The notes below the pieces were generated by a model that saw only the letters and a program-made list of their open reading frames with translations, did no database searches and had not been told where the DNA came from. From positions 462,844 to 526,843 of the forward strand of contig NMRB01000052.1 of assembly GCA_002633025.1 (NCBI GenBank): a DNA stretch of 64,000 nucleotides, given 5' to 3'. Below, one piece after another: positions 32,951-45,838 of the stretch. This DNA comes from Notospermus geniculatus. Taxonomy: Eukaryota > Nemertea > Pilidiophora > Heteronemertea > Lineidae. Both the position numbers and the translations under genes were made by a program. Positions within the stretch are counted from its first letter, which is position 1; every line of letters starts with the position of its first letter.

Positions 32951-34572
32951 GAATGGAAACAACCAGACTTCGTTCGAGATTGAGGTATCAAATATTAAAG
33001 CATTTCACCATCTACCAGTGCTCGAGCCGAACCGTTTGGCCCGGTTTTTCTAACAAAATGTACATGGATGATATAAAAAATGAGTACATCCAAAAATCAA
33101 TACCCTTCATCTTATTTAATCCCCATTACAGAAATATTTACGCTGCTTCAGATATGCTCCCGCACGACGGTATAAACTGCTCCGATATTAAGACGTTCTG
33201 TAGACAGCTCAGTGTCATTCATCACGTGTTTCTGGCTTTATTAAACTGCATTCTCTTCCAGCTTCCAGTATCTTTGCCTGCGATCTCTATAAACAGTTGA
33301 CAGGCTGTAGGATGATGTTGTTGCTGATTATAAACTCAATATTCTTTTCAGACCTTTCCGACGGATTTACGACAGTTAGATCTCAATGTAAATGATGTGA
33401 ATTTAGAGGGGGTGGTATCATGGCATTCTATCCTCATCAAAGAAAAAAATGGTGTAACCGTTACACAATAAACACCAAAAATCAGAGTTACTTAGTCATC
33501 AACACCGATTTTCAGTTTTCTGTAACATTTTCTGGTGTTCCCCATATCTCAGTGTTACCATAAAAAGGGCAAGTAGGAAGACAACAACGAAGAGAAGTTT
33601 GTCACTCTCATTTTACAGTGTGCCCCGTACAAAGACGAGAAACACATAAGAAACGGAAACACTATGGCACTTAAAACACCTGGCACTGTCTTCAGTATCT
33701 GCCTGAATGAATACACAGCTTCTACTCTTGATATTACCCGACCCGTTTCATCTTTTTGTAACAAGAATTATTTGTAATTATAACAGCAGACGACATTACA
33801 ATAAATCTTGCTAAATAGAACAATAGTACATTGTAACAATTTGACGTGACGACAAAAAATGGCAATTGATGAGTAACTTGCCAGTATCGCATTTTGCCAT
33901 CGGGTAATTGCGTTATTTCACACGCAAAATGCTACACGTACTTTACAACCTCCCGAACACGGAAATGAACAGTTTTATACAGACAACCACAACAGACGGA
34001 ACCGACCATCTTCAACAAATCTTTGCCAGCCGATGTTCTATATTCACTTCCTAAAACCGAGATTGGTTTCATCCTTTTATGATAACGTTGTTTGCTAATG
34101 CTATCTGGTCGGATCGATAAGTGTGATGTTCGCTGTACACTTGTTTTAGATACATTCCGACCTTAGGCTACATGTATGTATCAGAAACTGACGTTGGTAC
34201 CCTTGTCAAGTCGGCCCATCAGACTGAAGCCGATCACCGGCTACCAGCCATAAAGGCAGATCTTGCCCGCTTAAATGGTCCGACAGTCATGTTATATTCA
34301 ACGAGTTAGAATGGCGACAATGTGTCCTTATTGTAGATCAGTGTGTGGTGGGTGGGTGACAGGTTGATTACGTTACTAAATCGTCGCATATGAATAAGGC
34401 TAGCTTCAAGTGAAATGTATTTGCAATAAGATGTACAACTCCATTGCATGGTACTTTCATTGGAATTACGATTACAAAGGATTAACATCAGTCTTACAAC
34501 GATTACAATGGATTTTATTATTTATAAAATATCCGCAGAAGGTGAAAATACATTTTTACAAGCAAAAAAACA

Positions 34573-35167
34573 TACATCTATACTATAATGGACGGTAGCC
34601 ATGTTGGATTTTGTTATCAACCTGAGTTGACCTGAATATCTGCTATACCTTGCTATGTGATGGCTGTAGACAGTTACGGTGGACCGGACTCTCTGCCCTA
34701 TCTCCTCCTTAGTTAGGGCTTGAACCTACAAAGAGCGGCCTATGTGTACAGTACAATATGAGGAGATTGTATAATGGTATTTTGGTTTTAAAAGAAGTGC
34801 TGGTTTGTATGAAAAAGAGAGAAAATCAGATGTGTGGTGACCTGCGCTGCCATCTACAAGAATGGCAGTGACCTACTACCAACAGATACACGGTGGGATG
34901 CATGTGAACCTAGCTATCATGAATCTGGGTCACCTTGGCATCAGCCTGGAGATAAGGCTGATTGTGTAGTAAACCAGATGTGATGCTGCTGTTAGAAAGT
35001 CAAAACTCCTCACTGCTCATGGATTTGACGGTTAACGATTAATAAATTAATAAACTACCCCTCTCCAAATAAACTCTCAATAAAGCAACAGATCCCCTAC
35101 CACAGAATATTCTAGACAAACCAACACCCTAAAAATGTGCTCGCCACGGGTCAATATGCTAGTACAT
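34573..35167. other. Sequence in A absent from A'
   Basis: About 590 bp between ACATACAT and AAAGACAGGCAAATTCCC has no counterpart in A', where the flanks are almost adjacent (43425-43440). I see no inverted ends or target duplication, so a deletion in A' is as likely as an insertion in A. Confidence 0.7.
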
Positions 35168-36603
35168 GTAAAGACAGGCAAATTCCCATGCAATCACTTA
35201 CACGTTTTTTCAAAAGATAGCACCCGATAGAAAAGTCATTCGTTTTGGCAAGTCATTTCATTACATTCGTCATTTCATTGTACTAGTACATTCGTCATTT
35301 CATTACAAAACGCCTTTAAATGGCAAGTTGAAGTTCCATCCGTTCTGCACTAGCATACATAAAAGGTACAAGCATTTGGAGCGAATAACTCTCTCTGTTT
35401 GAACCATTGCGTGCTTTCAAATTCATGGAATTTGAAGCAATGAACATCAGCAATCTGATAAATTGATTGAGATCGAAACACATCCACAGGCAGCCCTGCA
35501 TGCGAACTAAATTATAAACTGATTTAATCGTCAAATTCTATCAATTCTGGGGAGTCACGCGTTTAATTACGGTTTAAAGCGATATAGTTGTTGATTGATA
35601 ACGTGCTGAGAAATCATGACAATGAAAGCATTGTTACACTTCCAGAAGTCATATTTCTCTGCAAGATCTTCTCTGATCCCTCTGTGCATTCATGACAGTT
35701 GGAATGAGGAAAACTTCAAGATTTCTTCCATGTCATTGCTTCCTTGGCTTTCATCTAAATGTATCGCCCATCTTGACTTACTTGACTCTAGTCTTATGAC
35801 GTGGCCAATACACGTGGGGTTCGAGGACTGCTACCGCCCTGCATTCAGTTTGTTTTGTACGAGGCTCTTGATTCTACGGGTAGACTGCCGATTTTAAAGT
35901 TGCTGCCTGGTCAGTTGGTCGCAACGTTGAACAGGTTCAGTCTCAGCTCAGCCAGAATAAGAGTGCCATAATCGTTGTATGTGAATTCTGCATCACCCTG
36001 TAGTCCGCCCCTTGGGACGCATGGGTGTCAACCCCGTAGGTCGAGAGATTTCATCCATGATGATACATGTACACCTGTGTATGTGCAATTTTTGAGGCTG
36101 TGAAAACAAAGTAGTTGTTCGATATGACCGGGTCCTTCCTTCTCTTCAATGCCAGTCCAACCCAACATCGAGGAACCCGTGAACATCGAAACACAGTAAC
36201 AGCAGCAGTGCGAACTAATGTCTTGTTTTAACAAAGTACAGCAAACAAATTATCGGTTACTAATACATATGGCATTCTTCCTGCCGCTATAATTACACCT
36301 TAAGGTTTCATGAGAGTCGGAAATGAAGAAGTCTCTTCTTTGGTTACCATTCATGAAAGGCAACCTAATCCTGGTCTAGACAAATCCTATCTCATGGTAT
36401 CCCAATCTACAGGTGATCTACACTCTTGCTTTAAGGGAATTCGTAGAAATTTGATAACGTGTGGTGGAACAGATTACAAGACTCAAAAGGAAATGCATTC
36501 AGTGGGTTTCGCGAACATGTATACTGTACTTGTTCGTGGAGTGCAGCAGCTACCGTGCATACCATAGACAGCTGCAATGAGCGACACACAGAGAAACAGT
36601 GAG

Positions 36604-36643
36604 TCTGTTTCCCAGTGTGTTCCACTGTTTCCCAGTGTGTTCC
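36604..36643. repeat. 20-bp tandem duplication private to A
   Basis: CTGTTTCCCAGTGTGTTCCA occurs twice in a row in A and once in A' (about 46572). Confidence 0.85.
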
Positions 36644-36821
36644 AAACAATGGGAGTCACACAGAAAAATGGCCACACCGAAAAACATTACACCCACTTTA
36701 CTGTGTTTACTATGGTACCACTTTGCTCTTTGCTTGTTTTGCTCCTGGAAAAGCAAACCGGTTGAGGCGTCCATCAGGCGACATGACTTCCCGTACATCC
36801 TTTTCTCTCTTTAACCCACAG

Positions 36822-36948
36822 GTCGGTGATCATTGATACTGACATTCTACCCATTGCCTGTTTGGCATTCACCATCCAAATGGCCATTTCGTACTTCATT
36901 AGATTTACGATTGGGCGAAGTAATAAAGAGTATTTAAACAAAACGTGA
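36822..36948 (+). CDS. Candidate terminal exon of an unrecognised membrane protein (copy A)
   Basis: After an excellent acceptor (TTCTCTCTTTAACCCACAG), the frame SVIIDTDILP IACLAFTIQM AISYFIRF continues to KEYLNKT and a TGA: 41 residues with one hydrophobic helix. An upstream open stretch ending AAACA|GTGAGT at about 36597 would splice in phase but is disrupted by a stop further up in A'. I do not recognise the family. It could be chance. Confidence 0.3.
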
Positions 36949-37238
36949 TTCGCCAGCAGAGTAGGCCGGTTTGGTCTCTCTATATATTGACATTGTGTAT
37001 CGTATGTGGACATTTAACGAGGGACCTTGGTCCTAGTAAACAAGTCAATGTAATGAGCTGGTTGTAGAGGGCTCGATAATAGAGTCAAGTAAAGTGCGCC
37101 GAGTTACAAGTTACAAGTTAGTTAGTACACACTGGATCTTTCATATAAATCACGGCTACATTTACCGGGTGTCAAAAACTAACATCTTTCTTGGTATAAT
37201 TAGTTACTTTTGTCAGTCAGTAAGTAATGAAACCTGGG

Positions 37239-37352
37239 CCTTATTCATAAAATCTTGCTAGGCTTAGTTACTTGCTGACTGCCCAGTTTGTACAGATCAA
37301 TGTACACAACTACATGTAGCAACCAACTAAGCTATAGGAAGATTTTATGAAT
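37239..37352. mobile_element. Foldback element in A
   Basis: TTATTCATAAAATCTTGCTA and its near-complement TAGGAAGATTTTATGAATA bound about 114 bp. The copy in A' (47178-47238) has lost about half of the interior. Confidence 0.65.
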
Positions 37353-38430
37353 ATACATGTAGGGCTTGGCTTTTCGTGCTTTCACCGTAAAAAAACGCTA
37401 AAAGCACAAGGGGGAAAAGCACGAAAATCCAGGGTTTATAGTGATATAGTGGCATTTCACTTGGCAATATTTGAGGCTTTGAGCCCATAACATCAGCGTG
37501 TGAATAGAAACAAGGTCCCGTTGTTGGGTGCTGGAGCTGGTTACAAATTTTTGATTGGTTATTAACCAATCAGAAAGTGTATGTCGGCGGCGTCGGTTAA
37601 ACCCGTGATGATGGCTTATGATTGGGTCCCTTGTCAAACAGCGCCGTCTGTTGATGATCTTTCACTTTTGGCACCAATCATGCCAGTGGTAGTGGGTCTA
37701 TACCTATGGCCAACTGAACACTGAGGACGAGTGCAGTAGTCTGTCTAGCCTGATGCATAAACACCTCGCCTCGACTGGGCTAGAAGATATCCTGCTTTGT
37801 ATTAACCCATCTTTGTTTGTCCAGTCTCCGTCCTAACGCAGGGTCTTATGAGGAATCAATAGGGTTGGTCAATTTGATTGCCCATACCAATAACTCAATC
37901 ATTATTGATCCAATGGATATATATCTCAATTTCGATTGATCAGGGAGTCATTGGTCGACATGATAGCGGGTGATTGCTTCATGTTGAATCCGACGGACTA
38001 GGATCAGAGTCTGACATCACAAACCCGAGTTGATAACGTATCACAGGTGTGGCGATGGCTTTCCTTTCACCAGTATTTCCCGTTATGATGTCGTCCATGA
38101 ATTGTGCTCTCCAGGCAGATAGTAGTTACAAATCGCCAACCTGTATTCACAGAGTTCGCAAACCTGCCAGGTCATCAGTTTTCCCGTGCCTTCTTTTCAC
38201 TGACATGACTGGGGGAGTGTTATCATTGTAAACCAGGTGCTACTCTCACCTTTACAAGATTGTTGGTGTGAAGACGAGTTCACAACTTTGATATTGCCTT
38301 GAGAATAACCCGACATCGAGATATGACCAATAAAAGTAACAACATTGTTTGGACATGTTGGAGAAGTCTGCCCTATTAGGTGGACCCTTTAATATACCCT
38401 GTGGACGATGCCCTTGGGGCAAATGATGGG

Positions 38431-38520
38431 ACTGGGAAAATCAGAAAATGTTATCATGAATTTGTCACGAAACTTCCGTGACATATTCATGTACGATAGC
38501 ATTTTCTGATTCTCCCAGTG
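38431..38520. mobile_element. Foldback element in A
   Basis: ACTGGGAAAATCAGAAAATG and its near-complement CATTTTCTGATTCTCCCAGT, with pairing through TCACG and CGTGA at the centre. Also present in A' (48343-48432), so it predates the split of the copies. Confidence 0.75.
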
Positions 38521-39133
38521 ACTAAGTCATGTTGGTCATTCCTACGGCTGTAAATCATGTAAGCCATTCACGGTCGTGCAGTGACCCCTTTGTGAAGCCT
38601 TTCTTAGCCGGCGGGTCCGGATACCGTGAAGTAGCTTTATGTAATCGCACCCGTACACACGCCTTCATTCATAAGTTTGTTTACGGCACTTTGAAATTCC
38701 CGCCGCAGGCGAGGACGACACCACACCACCCTATCACACGTCACTCGATCCTCCTCCTCCGAAGGAAAAAAAACTGCACAAATTTAACTGATGGAATAAT
38801 GGACGAAAAACGACAAATAAATAAAAAAAGAACCACTAAACTCACTTTCGGGAACCAACACAATGTTTTAATGTCACTTTACTTTTTTCAAAGTAAAGTT
38901 TACGAATAATTCTTCACAAGACCGTGATCTCTGAAAGTGTCTGATAAATAGATGCATCGAGCTTGGAATAAATGATTTAAATGATTTAAGGTTATTGGAC
39001 TGTGTTGAAGAGAAACGTGTTTCATGTTTCCTCATTTGAAAAGTCTGTGCAGGAATCCTGAGATAGCATTGCATATTTTATAGACAGTGATAAATAGGTA
39101 CAAGAAGAAGTCTTCGCGGTTGACATTCATTAT

Positions 39134-39306
39134 TCAAAGAGAGAATTTATTGCATTTCTTTACATGCAGGCAATGTTTGGTTAATTTACGTGCAAAAAGC
39201 TTACGATCGGGCAGGCGCATCAGTAGAGTTGAACAGTCTGTGGCACCAAGGACCACATTAGGGGGAAACATTCTCAAACCAGATGCAATTTCTGTAAAGG
39301 CTATTA
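39134..39306 (-). CDS. Candidate exon of an unrecognised gene (copy A)
   Basis: After acceptor CCAATAAATTGCAG, one frame reads IAFTEIASGLRMFPPNVVLG then ATDCSTLLMRLPDRK and on to a stop at 39136-39134; a donor at CCCGATC|GTAAGC (39205) is an alternative end. LRMFPP recalls the K-helix region of cytochromes P450, but the E-x-x-R is not in place, so I do not assign it. Identical in A'. Confidence 0.25.
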
Positions 39307-39394
39307 CTGCAATTTATTGGGAGACGGATAAGATCAAGGAAAGAAGCTTTATATCGCTTTAACAGCGTTCTATTTAATACAGACTTGCACTTAC

Positions 39395-39438
39395 GAAGCC
39401 TGACGGAACTTGTCAGGATCCATCAACAAGTTCACGGC
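39395..39438 (-). CDS. Candidate small exon of an unrecognised gene (copy A)
   Basis: A 44-bp open stretch, AVNLLMDPDKFRQA, lies between a pyrimidine-rich acceptor (TTTTCTTCTTCACAAG) and donor GCTTC|GTAAGT. Only one frame is open. Its phase does not fit the preferred acceptor of 39306, so the two may not join directly. Identical in A' (49315-49358). Confidence 0.25.
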
Positions 39439-41189
39439 CTTGTGAAGAAGAAAATAAATAGCAACAACCCATTTGTTAGAAATTTTACTCTGAATGCCAG
39501 GCTGCGAATCTGATCAGCAGTATTTTTATTGCCTCTTGACGATTTCTCATTGCATCTGCTTATCTCTCGAACTTTTTCACCTATTACTTTGCTGCTGTTG
39601 CTTTCAATTTTAATTGAGGAACTCATGCTTATCAGAAGAATCGTATTTTGGGCCTCACAAGTGTATCTATATCTAAATCTCTTCATAAAATCAGATCCCT
39701 CAATTTTTCAGTCCATACTACTCCCAAGTTATAGATTTAAATGGTACTGGGAGATTGTTCGTGAGCTTGTCTTTGAGCGCAAACTCGTTCGCCTCGGGCA
39801 CATGATTAGACGATTTTCCATAATATGGACATGTGAGGATTGACTCAATCAAGCCGCTTTTCGTAAAACTCAGATATGTTCAATTTGTACATTTAAACGC
39901 CAAGACTCAAGAAGGTAAAACCAGCAAAGATAATGTATAATCTGATTTGTTTTGGGGCGAAAGCTGTGATTTTGTTAGCGGGCGCAAAATACGTGGCACT
40001 TGGAACATTGTCTTGCTACAAAAGCTTTTGATAGACTTAGAGTAAGAATTGGGTACTTGACGCTTACTTGTAATGAAATTTCTGCTTAACGAACGTCTGG
40101 ACGAACGATTCGAGTGCGCAAATCCACAAACGGCGTACACTAACTTGAAATCGGCATTGTTGAGGAAGATATGCAACTGCCCGCAAACAACAACGGTAAT
40201 GCCACTAAAGAAGTCAATGTTGTTTGTGACCGCTGTATTTTACGAGTTACAATTTCAGCGTTTTTGTACTAAAACCTCAAGGTAATGGACGCATCCATTC
40301 CGCTTGTGACATCGAAAAGATTTTTTATCTGCTTGATTGAAAGCGCAGCTCAACAGAAGAGCAGAAATGGGCCATCCCTGCTTTTGCCAAGTTTTTTCGA
40401 ACCCCAACTTTCCCGTTGAACAAATTGTCGGATTTTTCGCTCGATACATGCTGCGTAGTTTCAAGGAAAGGAGTCATGTTTATTCTCTGTTTAACAACAC
40501 TCCGAGCCATCAATACACTGGACGTCGGAAATACCGTGAACTAGATTGGACATCTTTTCTGTTGACACAAACCGTATTGCGCTGTATTACCGTGTTTGCT
40601 GAGGCCACTTGCGTCGTCACCTCCCCATATTGACTTGTGAGACGCGAATTTATGCACACAACGTTTGGCCAGGACTAGATCAGTGTGATTATCCGCAATA
40701 GTCAGACAGCATAATCAGTCATTTATGGGGTTAGGTACTGATCTATGTCTTCCGGCAGTCAGTAACCACGGAGACAGGTAAACGTGCGCTGACTCTTCAA
40801 CATCTCGTCGAAAAAAATCAACCTCAAAATGCCCGCAACCGGCAAACTTGGATGGCGCTGCATTTCATGGTTGACGGTGTGGAGCTCATTTGCAATATGA
40901 TAGTCTTGTGTCAGGGTATGTAGCCTACAAATCTGCCAAAAGGTATAACGTATATAGCATGGTAAAGAAATTCCAACTCTGTGGTATCTGCAATAAATAA
41001 AGAAAATAATTTTCATTTACTGTCTAAGTTACAAAGTTTGGGTTTATAGACTGATATCAACAACGGCAGAGGTATTATCCTACCTTACGCTTTAAGCCCA
41101 GTCCATCCTGAAACCTAACTCCGAAGAGCTGCTCATTCAGCGTCCATCTCTGATCATTTCTGACCGGTACCCATTTGTACCAACTGGTG

Positions 41190-41299
41190 GAGTGAATAAA
41201 GGAAGGCAAAAGACTGCCGAGAGAGTCCCACGCCGACAGTGGGATTCGAACCTAGGGCCTCATCCTGCCAGACACCTGAGCCACCTGACCTCCGCCGCT
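41190..41299 (-). mobile_element. tRNA-derived SINE, family 2 (copy A)
   Basis: On the minus strand it reads GGAGGTCAGGTGGCTCAGGT (A-box region), then CCTAGGTTCGAATCCCAC (B box) and GTGGGACTCTC. Similar sequence continues to about 41095 without a clear tail. The head lacks a proper tRNA anticodon arm. Confidence 0.7.
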
Positions 41300-42172
41300 C
41301 TAGTTCATGCACGGCGTTTCAAACAGTGTTAATTTTTCATGATGACCACTGCACCTGAACAAACTGACATTACGCCCTCACCTTTTTTAACAGGCCAATG
41401 TTTTTATGAGAGCACACCAAGCTCCAGGTCCCGAATATGATTTTCGTTCAAAACTAATGCCTCGTTTATTCCCACCGCAGTCGGCGGCTCATTACGAGAA
41501 ATGAAAGAACAGCCACCGATATGAGTAGCCACGTTCCTGTTGGGGTTTGACTAATCCCAGTGCAATTCAATCTAATGGTCAAGATTGCGGCGGCCGCCAC
41601 CAGTGACAGCTACAGCATTTGATTAGTGCCCTGATTGATGTTTTGGGCAAGTCACTCTTGAAACCTTGCGACAAGGTACATGTACGGACCTTTTGGTCAA
41701 GTGTCATAACAACGCCTTTACGAGTCAAAAGTCACGAGGAAATTCGAGTTCTTATCAGGCACCAGGTGGTTTGCAAGTAATGTAGTTCTTTTGAGTGAAA
41801 TAGTTTGCTCTCATGGTGCGGCCTTACAGCACGACTGATCGCTTTCTCACTTGGCTGATCCGATTTGCTTATTTCCCATCAGATTCAGACCAAACATGGT
41901 CTGTTTACTTGAATTGCCTGCCCGTCCCCTCCAAAGTTTTTACGCCATTGCTTTTCGCTTGCCTCACTAAGAATAACAAACTTGGGTCGATTGCTTGAGA
42001 ACATCGATGTAGCAACTTAAGGTCTTGCTAACAATCAAAACCTGGGAAACTTTTACTGTACTTTTCGCGACTTTTGAATGTTAACATATGGTGGGTCATC
42101 AATCAATTCATTGAACAGATGACCTCTCATGCTGAACCAAACTCGATTTTCGTGAATTAGGGACACAATCAA

Positions 42173-42407
42173 GTATATAGGCTCTGAAGGGGGTCAGATA
42201 GAAGACTAGAAAATCGCTACTGCGGTGGTCAAAACACTAAAATTTTAGCACTTTTTCAAGGAATCGATATGTGACACAGCCGCCATGTTCGACTCGGAGC
42301 ATAGTGCTGCCACCTGAGAAACTCGGCGAATGTGCTGACGATTCTCCACGGTGTGTATGTATGTCAGGCAGGTCAATATAGTAATCTCATCTACGCGTCG
42401 TCATCGG
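42173..42407. other. Spacer between segments A and A'
   Basis: 235 bp with no similarity to the segment ends. I see no gene or element in it. Confidence 0.7.
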
Positions 42408-44113
42408 TGTAACGTTTTCTGGTGTTCCCCATACCTCAGTGTTACCATAAAAAAGGGCAGCTAGGAAGGCAACAACTTTTCAGAAAGGGAACGAAGAGAA
42501 ATTTGTCACTCTCATTTTTCAGTGTGCCCCGTACAAAGACGAGAAACACAAGAAACAGAAACACTATGGCACTACCTGGCACTGTCTTCAGTATCTGCCT
42601 GAATGAATACACAGCTTCGACTCTTAATATTACCCGACCCGTTTCATCTTTCTGTTAAGAATTATTTGTAATTACAACGGCAGACGACATTACAATAAAT
42701 CTTGCTAAATAGAACAATAGTACATTGTATCGCTTTGACGTAACGACAAAAAATGGCGATTGATGAGTAACTTGCCAGTATCGCGTTTTGCCATCGGGTA
42801 ATTGCGTTATTTTACACGCAAAATACTACACGTACTTTACAACGTCCCGAACACGGAAATGAACAGTTTTATACAGACAACCACAACAGACGGAACGGAC
42901 CATCTTCAACAAATCCTTGCTAGCCGATGTTCTATATTCACTTCCTAAAACCGAGATTGGTTTCATCCTTTTATGATAACGTTGTTTGCTAATGCTATCT
43001 GGTCGGATCGATAAGTGTGATGTTCGCTGTACACTTGTTTTAGATACATTCCGACCTTAGACTACATGTATGTATCAGAAACTGACGTTGGTACCCTTGT
43101 CAAGTCGGCCCATCAGACTGAAGCCGATCACCGGCTACCAGCCATAAAGGCAGATCTTGCCGGCTTAAGTGGTCCGACAATCGCTTTATATTCAACGAGT
43201 TAGAATGGCGACAATGTGTCCTCAATGTATGGTGGGTGGGTGACAGGTTGATTACGTTACTAAATCGTCGCATATGAATAAGGCTAACTTCAAGTGAAAT
43301 GTACAACTCCAATGCATGGCAGGCCTACTTTCATTGGAATTACGAAAACGATTACAATGGATTTTATTATTCATAAAATATCCGCAGAAGGTGAAAATAC
43401 ATTTTTACAAGCAAAAAACATACATATAAATTAGATAAAGACAGGCAAATTCCCATGCAATCACTTACATGTGCAAGTTTTTCTTAAAGATAGCACCCGA
43501 TAGAAAAGTCGTTCGTTTTGGCAAGTCATTTCATTACATTCGTCATTTCATTGTACTAGTACATTCGTCATTTCATTACAAAACGCCTTTAAATGGCAAG
43601 TTGAAGTTCCATCCGTTCTGCACTGGCACACATTATAAAAGGTACAAGCATTTGGAGCGAATGACTCTCTCTGTTTGAATCATTGCGTGCTTTCAAATTC
43701 AGGGAATTTGAAGCAATGAACATCAGCAATAAATTGATTGACATCAAAACACATCCACAGGCAGCCCTGCATGCGAACTAAATTATAAACTGATTTAATC
43801 GTCAAATTCTATCAATTCTGGGGAGTCACGCGTTTAATTACGGTTTAAAGCGATATAGCTGTTGATTGATAACGTGCTGAGAAATCATGACAACGAAAGC
43901 ATTGTTACACTTCCAGAAGTCATATTTCTCTGCAAGATCTTCTCTGATCCCTGCATGCGTGACAGTTGGAAATGAGGAAAACTTCAAGATTTCTTCCATG
44001 TCATTGCTTCCTTGGCTTTCATCTAAATGTATCGCCCATCTTGACTTACTTGACTCTAGTCTTATGACGTGGCCAATACACGTGGGGTTCGAGGATGCTA
44101 CCGCCCTGCATTC

Positions 44114-44373
44114 TGTTACGTACAGGCACTAAGGACCGAAAATCCTGTCTGGTAACAAACAAGAAAGTCTTCATTGAACAAATAAACATGTATTAAAACA
44201 ATGAACCTTTCATACAAAGCGGCAATCTACAGATTTATTTCATGATATTGAAAATCGTCACCCACATGTGCGAGGACGCGGGAGCCCAGTGTCGTTTTCG
44301 TTTCCAACCTCCGCGACAACCGCGAATACAACCAAAGACACCGGATGGTGAAGTGAAGACGACGTCTGTCACA
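44114..44373. mobile_element. Solo LTR (TG...CA, 5-bp target duplication)
   Basis: The 260-bp insertion begins TGTTACGTACAGG and ends CGTCTGTCACA, inside a duplicated CATTC (44109-44113 and 44374-44378). Copy A has one CATTC at this site. TG/CA ends and a 5-bp duplication fit an LTR left by recombination. It includes AATAAA (about 44184). No internal retroelement sequence is present. The family is unknown. Confidence 0.82.
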
Positions 44374-44781
44374 CATTCAGTTTGTTTTGTACGAGGCTCT
44401 TGATTCTACGGGTAGACTGCCGATTTAAGTTGCTGCCTGGTTAGTTGGTCGCAACGTTGAACAGGTTCAGTCTCAGCTTAACCAGAATAAGAGTGCCATA
44501 ATCGTTGTATGTGAATTCAGCATCACCCTGTAGTCCGCCCCTTGGGACGCATGGGTGTCAACCCCGAAGGTCGAGAGGTTTCATCCATGATGATACATGT
44601 ACACCTGTGTATGTAAATGTACAATTTTTGAGGCTGTGAAAACAAAGTAGTTGTTCGATATGACCGGGTCCTTCCTTCTATTCAATGCCAGTCCAACCCA
44701 ATATCGAGGAACCCGTGAACATCGAAACACAGCAACAGCACAGCATGACAGCAGCAGTGCGAACTAATGTCTTGTTTTAAC

Positions 44782-45796
44782 GGCTTGTTGTACTTGACTC
44801 GATGACGCGAAGACTCGATGGCGCGATGACTCGATGACCGCCAAAATTATCAAAATGAAATTCAGCTGGTTATTTCTTAGAAGTGAAATGGATCAACAAC
44901 GGAAGTGGACCGACGCAGTGTCGCCAGCTACCAAGAGGTGAATTGATTCAGCATAAATCATGAAATGAAGGATAACCTCGAAAAAGGCCTACAGCTCCTA
45001 AGTCCTTGAGAATTTACTATATGGATCCCTTTTGGAAAGTTGTGGAAAAAAGTGCGGGTGTCAGAAGGGTGCAGGAGAGAAGCAATGTCCATCTAGGGCT
45101 TTTTCGGACAATAGCACCGGTTTCCTCCTATCCGACGATCGGTTGGTACCTATTTTCGGACAAAGTTTATTTGACGGAACTTTTGTTTTTTAAGGTCACT
45201 GAACACAATGGTGACATTTTTTTTTTATTTCGACCCTTAATTCCCTTTTTCAACCCGGAAGTAAGCCTTTTTCTCGGAAAGTATTAGTCATATGACAATG
45301 GGACCAATTGCATTCGATTCTACGGGAAATTTTACATATACTATGTTAATCTTATCAAAATCGGAGAGGGTCGAAATTTTTAAAAAATCCAAAGGGGTAT
45401 ATTCAGCCGTGTTTGACCTTGAAACTGTGACCTTCGAGCTATGCCTTGAAACTTAATACACTTTTGCATCTCACTGTATATAATACAATGCGCACAACCG
45501 GTGCCACTTGGTTCAGAATATGGCGTCCGTCCGCCCATATCTACGTTATCTACTTCCGTTCTGACTTAATATACTTCCGTTGTGAGTTAATTTGGAAATT
45601 CGTTCTCGTCTTAATTTCGTAACTCGTTCCGAGTTTCTGTAATTTGTTCTGGCACCTAGGAGCCACCGTAGAGTTCTGAAAGGCGGAACTCGAATTAAAA
45701 TAAGGCATTCACCAACTGTGCAGGAAATTTTAACTGGCCTTCTTCGCGCCTTCGAGTCATCGCGCCATCGAGTCATCGAGTCAAGTACAACAAGCC
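44782..45796. mobile_element. 1,015-bp TIR element with 9-bp target duplication (Mutator-like)
   Basis: Both ends begin GGCTTGTTGTACTTGACTCG in opposite orientation, and the inverted repeats run about 60 bp with internal repetition of GACTCGATGACGCGA-type words. It is flanked by TGTTTTAAC on both sides (44773-44781 and 45797-45805); copy A has this 9-mer once. A 9-bp duplication and long TIRs fit the Mutator superfamily. The interior has no transposase motif I recognise, so it is non-autonomous. Confidence 0.83.
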
Positions 45797-45838
45797 TGTT
45801 TTAACAAAGTACAGCAAACAAATGATCGGTTACTAATA

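Larger units (their letters stand above)
33521..42172. repeat. Large duplicated segment, copy A
   Basis: Colinear with 42408-52217 (A') from TGTAAC.TTTTCTGGTGTTCC to GGGACACAATCAA. It differs by substitutions, small indels, one stretch private to A (about 34573-35167) and insertions private to A'. A block at about 38956-40070 is almost identical between copies. I recognise no complete gene in it; two sets of candidate exons are listed separately. Confidence 0.93.

Noticed and set aside
32926-33300. A 124-codon plus-strand frame
   Set aside because: No recognisable domain, no splice context and ordinary AT-rich composition; probably chance.
40759-41016. Minus-strand frame after acceptor TTTATTTATTGCAG in copy A
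   Set aside because: Copy A' has small deletions here that break the frame, so it is unlikely to be coding.
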